DNA of 33,287 bases. Source: Prorocentrum cordatum. Its lineage: Eukaryota; Sar; Dinophyceae; Prorocentrales; Prorocentraceae. Under the pieces are notes generated by a model that searched no databases, was not told the DNA's origin, and saw only the letters and a list, made by a program, of their open reading frames with translations. Each line of letters starts with the position of its first letter. Position 1 is the stretch's first letter. Position numbers and translations under genes: made by a program. Positions 29,233 through 33,287 of this stretch are shown here, in pieces. The stretch lies in assembly GCA_963575745.1 (NCBI GenBank), contig CAUYUJ010007206.1, positions 15,001-48,287 of the forward strand, given 5' to 3'.

Positions 29233-31401
29233 TCAGATGTCCTGATCGTCTTGGAGGAAGTCACGCCAGTCCGGCGGCTGCCAAGAATCGATGATGCGCC
29301 TGGAGCCACCGCCCGTGCTGCCGCCGATGTCCAGGTAGTCGCCATCGCCCCTGAACAGACGGCCGTGCCCGCACGCCAGAATCGCTTGGTTGCGGATTTG
29401 AAGCAGCGCTCCGCTCTCAAACATCTGCAACACGTCCTGCTGCCTGCGCGTGAAGTTCGGCTTTGCCTGGCCAGCCTGGGCAGACAGATATAGGGAAAGC
29501 CGCCCCCCCTCGTTGTAGCGCGCGATGGCCTCGGCCTTCTGGTGGCGCAGCCGGCGCCGCTGTTGCCGCAGAGCTTCCTCGGGAACTGCTGCATCACGGC
29601 CCTCACTGTGATCAGCTTGCAACGCTTGCGTTAACCAATCAACGTCGAAGCGCCCTGAGAAGGCCAGCACCTCCCAGATCTGTTTAGTACCGGCCACACG
29701 TTGCAAATGGCGATGCCACCGCTTACGCTTCTGGTCTTCACAAACTTGGCGACGCTACCCAGACCTGCACCCTTGGCCTGGCCACCTTTTCCCGCAGGCT
29801 GAGAAGCACCGTGAGAACCTTTCTTACCGCCTGGCCCTTTGTTCGGACCCTGCGGAACCGCATGGCCCCCTTGTGGCGCAGACTTGCCTTTCGCTTTTCC
29901 CTTTTCGATATCCCGTTCCTGAAGCGCACGCTGCTGCCGCGACTGCTCGTACTGGTCGCGAGCTACTCTGACCAATTCCTGGCGCTCAGGCTCCGTGAGA
30001 ACGCAGCGCATGTCGTCGATGTTCTTGCTCCGCAGAAAGTCATGTCGAAGCTTAAGGACAGAGAGAATGGCTCGGCCAGTCTCCTCCTGAGACGCAAAGG
30101 CCGTGTCATATTCCGAGCCAGGCTGAGGAGCGCCAGCTGGATTAGTGTCCGCTGGCTCCGTGGACTTCCTCTTTTTGAAAAGCAAGAGACTGAGATGATG
30201 GAGGACTTTCGGATCGTACTCCTCGTCGTACCTGTCGTCCCAAAGCTTCCTCAGCTCCCTGCGCAAGTCGTCCGCGCGATTCTGAACGACATCCTCGACG
30301 TAGTCGGGATCACCCGGTGAAGTCGGTGAAAGCGGAGGAGCAGAACTCGGCGACCGATCCAAATGCACAGAAGACTCGCGGTCCGCCTGTACGCTGACGT
30401 CGGCGTCGGAGACGTTTTCGACGACAATTTTCCGCCTCTTGCTCTCCCCAGGCTGAATAGCACCAGGGAGAGTGAGCACAACCGTCACCGCATCGTGTGC
30501 GTCGTTGCGCATGCCACGATCCGTAAAAGACGCGCCAACGGCAATGAAGCAGAAACGGGCGACTGCTCCGCAGACCGCGACGTGGTCGCCTTTGAGGTCG
30601 GCCGGAGTGGCATGGACCTCCCATACCTTCTCGTCGTTCTGCTCGCGCTGGTAAGCCTCCCGCGCCTCCTGGAAAGTGAGGTTGTCGTCGCCGACTACAA
30701 GCACAACGACTGCCTCGTTTAGATTCTCAAGAATCTTGGCCAGGCCGTCCAGGTGCAAGCGGAGATGGCGAACTGTCCGCTTTCGAGTCTGGATGCTCGG
30801 CGGTTTCTTGCCGCACACGATGTGCATGTTGGCGATCACCACGTGGAACTTGTCATGGCCTGGTTTGTTCACCTCAAAATGTGAAATAACAGCATCAATA
30901 TCTCGGCCGCTAGGAGGCCTGTAAACTTTGCTGTCTTCGCACAGAGTCAGTTCCGCAGGCTGAGAAGCACCGCGGAACCCCCAGAGAGTCAAGTAGTTGT
31001 CGACCTCCAAGAAGCGAATGCCATCACCGAAAGGCTTACTGAGGATGTCTGTCACGTTGATCCCTGCTCGGCGAAAGCCTTCACGGAACGCAGACCATAT
31101 CAGCATCAGCGGTCTCCACTATCTTGGCGCACAACCTTCCGAAGTTAGCGCAGTGAGTGGCCGCCTGCTTACCAGTCATCATGCCCTGCTCGAACCCGAA
31201 ATTGAACGAGGCGACCGTGAAAGACGCAGGCTGCACAGCGCCAGAACCAGGCGTCTGTCCACCTTCCTCCGCAGGCTGAGAAGCACCGCGAGGCGGCGCA
31301 GGCTGAGAAGCACCGCGAGGCGGCGACACTTCGGACGAGCCTCGCGGAGCAGAGGCTGCGGATGAACGTTGGACATGGGGGTACGGCCAGGGGAACGCCA
31401 T
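29233..31401 (-). CDS. EEP-family (AP-endonuclease-like) nuclease, two frame changes
   Basis: Endonuclease/exonuclease/phosphatase fold, the family of the AP-endonuclease domains carried by some Helitrons (Helentrons). Segments: start ATG at 31401; FTVASFNFG then IVETADADMVC (to about 31085) in the first frame; a frame change at about 31083-31106; second frame with FREGFRRAGI, HVVIANMHIV, GDDNLTF (30697-30678, the GDxN motif), GDHVAVCG (about 30595-30575), then a Lys/Gly/Gln-rich tail; a second change at about 29735; third frame (RWHRHLQRVAGTKQIWEVL) to the stop at 29233-29235. The catalytic Glu expected just after DADMVC falls at the first frame change and is not seen. Either a decaying gene or two 1-base assembly errors. 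It carries six G-A-x-Q-P-type hairpin insertions and ends in the same 3' flank as the Rep/helicase gene. Confidence 0.7.
29795..29812 (-). repeat. hairpin element in EEP CDS
   Basis: Encodes H-G-A-S-Q-P-A-G-K in the basic tail; six of seven outer positions pair (one A.C mismatch). Confidence 0.75.
30119..30136 (-). repeat. hairpin element in EEP CDS, compensated
   Basis: Encodes A-G-A-P-Q-P-G. Bulged C, loop CCTC. The fourth outer pair is C-G instead of G-C (CAGCTGG against CTGGCTC); six pairs. Confidence 0.8.
30449..30466 (-). repeat. hairpin element in EEP CDS, fully paired
   Basis: Encodes G-A-I-Q-P-G. Loop ATTC; arms CTCCCTGG and CTGGGGAG pair at all eight outer positions with two wobbles. 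Confidence 0.85.
30956..30973 (-). repeat. hairpin element in EEP CDS, perfect arms
   Basis: Encodes F-R-G-A-S-Q-P-A-E. TTCCGC and GCGGAA arms extend the core to eight outer pairs without mismatch: one of the clearest copies. Confidence 0.9.
31227..31316 (-). repeat. three hairpin elements near the EEP N terminus
   Basis: 31227-31244 (G-A-V-Q-P-A, loop GTGC, weak outer stem), 31272-31289 (R-G-A-S-Q-P-A, five pairs, a bulge, then three more) and 31299-31316 (R-G-A-S-Q-P-A, five pairs). Two are 27 bp apart and encode PPRGASQPA repeats before the nuclease domain. Confidence 0.8.
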
Positions 31402-31529
31402 TGCAATCAAAACTCAGTGGACTGCAGTGAATGAATGTAGTGGCCAATTGAAGGCAGAGGACTGCAGTGTCACTAGCAAGTCCTGAACAAACACAGCTGT
31501 GGCGGAAGGAATATGAAGCGTCTGGCTAT

Positions 31530-31680
31530 TCAAAATGTTGCCCGGCAATGTCCTCCTCCTCCTCCTCCTCCTCCTCCTCGTCCTCCTCCTCCTCTTCCTC
31601 CTCCTCCTCCTCCTCCTCCTCCTCCTCCTCCTCCTCCTCCTCCTCCTGGTAGTCCTCCCCCTCCCCTCCTCCTCCTGGTA
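31530..31680. repeat. (CTC)n tract interrupting a 73-bp satellite unit
   Basis: Left of the tract is ATTCAAAATG and GCCCGGCAATG, the start of a 73-bp unit. Right of it, GCCCGGGAATGGG resumes the unit at the same place. The 11-bp GCCCGG(C/G)AATG therefore occurs on both sides of about 125 bp of TCC repeat. Confidence 0.85.
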
Positions 31681-32160
31681 GCCCGGGAATGGGAGTTTTG
31701 GGAACTCGAAGAGCACGAAGTGGCCTACAGTTGGCTCCGGGCATTCAAAATGTGGCCCGGGAATGGAGTTCTGGGAACTCGAAGAGCACGAAGTGGCCTA
31801 CAGTTGGCTCCGGGCATTCAAAATGTGGCCCGGGAATGGAGTTCTGGGAACTCGAAGAGCACGAAGTGGCCTACAATTGGCTCCGGGCATTGAAAATGTG
31901 GCCCGGGAATGGAGTTCTGGGGACTCGAAGACCACGAAGTGGCCTACAGTTGGCTCCGGGCATTCAAAATGTGGCCCGGGAATGGAGTTCTGGGAAGTCG
32001 AAGAGCACGAAGTGTGGACTGTTGCATCCGGCCCACCAAGAATTGGCCGGGAATGGCGCTGGGATTTCGAAGCACTGTGTGTGACTGTTGCATCCGGCCC
32101 CCCAGAATGTGGCCTGGGAATGGAGTTCTGGGAAGGCGAAGAGCACGAAGTGTGTGACTG
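31676..32160 (+). repeat. 73-bp satellite, ~6.5 copies
   Basis: GTGGCC landmarks at 31752, 31825, 31898 and 31971 give 73 bp; later units are slightly shorter. Unit types change in the same order as at 27483-27905. Confidence 0.95.
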
Positions 32161-32289
32161 TTAATGAAAAACGTGCCCGGCTCATGCCGCCCGGAAACGC
32201 CCTAACACCTGCCCGGACCCCCCTGTGGAGTGTCGTGAGCTCTTGCAGTCAATAGGAACTATCAGTCTTCGCTGTTTTTTTAAAGGTAA
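32161..32289 (+). repeat. linker between 73-bp and 161-bp satellites, copy 2
   Basis: GAAAAACGTGCCCGGCTCAT through CCCGGACCCCCCTGTGGAGT to ATCAGTCTTCGCTGTTTTTT; partner of 27906-28030. Confidence 0.85.
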
Positions 32290-32850
32290 ACAAAACATGA
32301 ATGCGGGGCCCATAAAGAAAGGGTTCCCGCCTGAGACTTCCTCGTAAATTCACTCACAGACGAACCTCCCGCCTGATATTTCCCCCATCGAGCCTCAGAA
32401 ATCCAAGAATGACGACAATCACAGGTTCGAGGACGACCCGCTCGGATTAAAAACATGACTTGCGGGACCCGTAAGGAGAGGGCTCCCGCCTGAGACTTCC
32501 TCGTGGTTCACTCACAGACGAGCCTCCCGCCTGTTATTTCCCCCATGTTCAGGCCACGAGCCCAAAAGTGACGACAAACACAGGTTCAAGGATGACCCGC
32601 TCGGATAAAAAGCATGAAACGCGGGCCCCATAGAGAGAAGGCTCCCGCCTGAGACTTCCTCGTAATTCACTCACAGACGAGCCTCCCGCCTGATACTTCT
32701 CCCAAATTCAGGCCAGGAGCCCAAAGGTGACGCCAATTACAAGTTCGAGAATGACCGCTCGGATTAAAAACATGAAGTGCGGGCCCCATAGAGAAAGCGT
32801 TCCAGCCTGAGACTTCCTCGCAATTCACTCACACGCGAGCCTTCCGCCTG
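32290..32850 (+). repeat. 161-bp satellite, four copies
   Basis: CCGCCTGAGAC-type landmarks near 32325, 32484, 32643 and 32804 give about 160 bp. The fourth copy is cut off after CACTCACACGCGAGCC, where the sequence turns into GAGTGAATGAGTGAG; the shared flank seen after the other two arrays is absent. Confidence 0.9.
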
Positions 32851-33040
32851 AGTGAATGAGTGAGGGAGTAAGTGGTGGTGATCGTGATGATGTTGCGGAT
32901 GTTGATGATGATGTGGTGACGATGCTACTGAGATTGATGGTAACAGGTGTGTGCGTGTGTGTTAGTGATGGCGACGTGATGGCTGAGTAAATGAGTGATG
33001 ATGAATGAGTGAGTGAGTGAGTGAGTGAGTGAGTGAAGTG
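32851..33040. repeat. GAGT/GATG simple-sequence region
   Basis: GAGTGAATGAGTGAGGGAGT, GATGATGTTG-type trinucleotides, and a clean (GAGT)n run at about 33003-33036. Confidence 0.9.
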
Positions 33041-33287
33041 AGGGGGTGATGATGTAGCGCGTGTGTTCCTATGTGTTCCTGCGCGGTGTGTCCACAGAAA
33101 ACTTGAACCCGGTTTTGGATGTGGGGAAAAACAACATTTTCAAAAACAAAAGAAAAGAGCTGGCGAAGGACCCAACCATACGCAGCAGTGAATACCGCAA
33201 TTATGAATACCATAATCGCCCGCGTTCCCTATGGGGCCACGAACCGCGCGAGGGGCTTGCCGACATGCGTGGCGGGGCACACAACGC
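33041..33287. other. window end, nothing recognised
   Basis: Short TGTGTTCCT duplication at about 33061-33080; no gene or repeat family recognised. Confidence 0.5.

Noticed and set aside
12457-31316. CRISPR-like array from the recurring ~19-nt element
   Set aside because: Spacing is irregular (25 bp to several kb), copies sit inside coding sequence, and no cas-type gene is present.
27483-32164. Repeat proteins such as EFWEIEEHEVAYSWL in all plus frames
   Set aside because: They are translations of the 73-bp satellite; the period shifts frame each unit and all frames are open.
11545-32850. Exact Helitron termini (5' TC, 3' CTRR with hairpin)
   Set aside because: Several short matches exist, but none coincides with a similarity boundary I can establish without comparing other copies.
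1-33287. tRNA, rRNA or other standard RNA genes
   Set aside because: Looked for on both strands by eye; no cloverleaf with the conserved GTTCGA-type arm or rRNA core segments was found.

Overview
The window looks like nuclear DNA of a large-genome protist, most likely a dinoflagellate. It is GC-rich and gene-poor, with long GGA/CTC tracts, several minisatellite and satellite families, a GT-AG intron, and Helitron-type genes. This assignment is inference; no rRNA or spliced-leader gene is present to confirm it.

Layout on the + strand. 1-6400 is repeat-rich DNA without a recognised gene: a degenerate ~100-bp repeat, two long GGA tracts, GC-rich palindromes. 6596-7453 (minus) is one exon-sized piece of a circularly permuted YqeH/NOA1-type GTPase, lying between GGA and CTC tracts. 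7600-11500 is more purine/pyrimidine tract, a 165-bp duplicated block and CCAAGATGGC-type repeats. 11545-12516 is a 161-bp satellite followed by a conserved flank. 12711-22415 (minus) is a Helitron Rep/helicase gene: HA-like repeats, C2H2 finger, DUF6570-like region, HUH/Y2 Rep, Pif1-like helicase. It has one inferred 517-bp intron filled by a 33-bp minisatellite and one frame change near 13620. 23134-25026 (minus) is an intact OB-fold, RPA1-like protein. 26054-28190 holds a 177-bp duplication, a 1-kb CTC tract, a 73-bp satellite and the 161-bp satellite. 28191-29103 is a second copy of the flank at 12 kb. 29233-31401 (minus) is an endonuclease/exonuclease/phosphatase (EEP) gene with two frame changes. 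31530-32850 repeats the CTC / 73-bp / 161-bp order again.

The three minus-strand genes supply the parts known from Helitron/Helentron elements (Rep-helicase, RPA-like ssDNA-binding protein, AP-endonuclease-like nuclease), and both gene blocks share the same 3' flank, so I read 11.5-32.9 kb as one Helitron-derived composite or two related copies side by side.

The most notable signal is a short hairpin element present in about 34 copies between 12457 and 31316 and nowhere else in the window. All copies lie on the same strand as the genes. On the minus strand the core reads GCGGTGCTTCTCAGCCTGC and folds as a stem with one bulged base and a 4-base loop. Copies vary mainly in the loop and bulge, and outer stem arms differ from copy to copy while staying complementary. 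Inside genes nearly all copies are in one reading frame and insert the peptide G-A-x-Q-P-A. This resembles the in-frame palindromic elements of Rickettsia, but here in a eukaryotic mobile-element locus.
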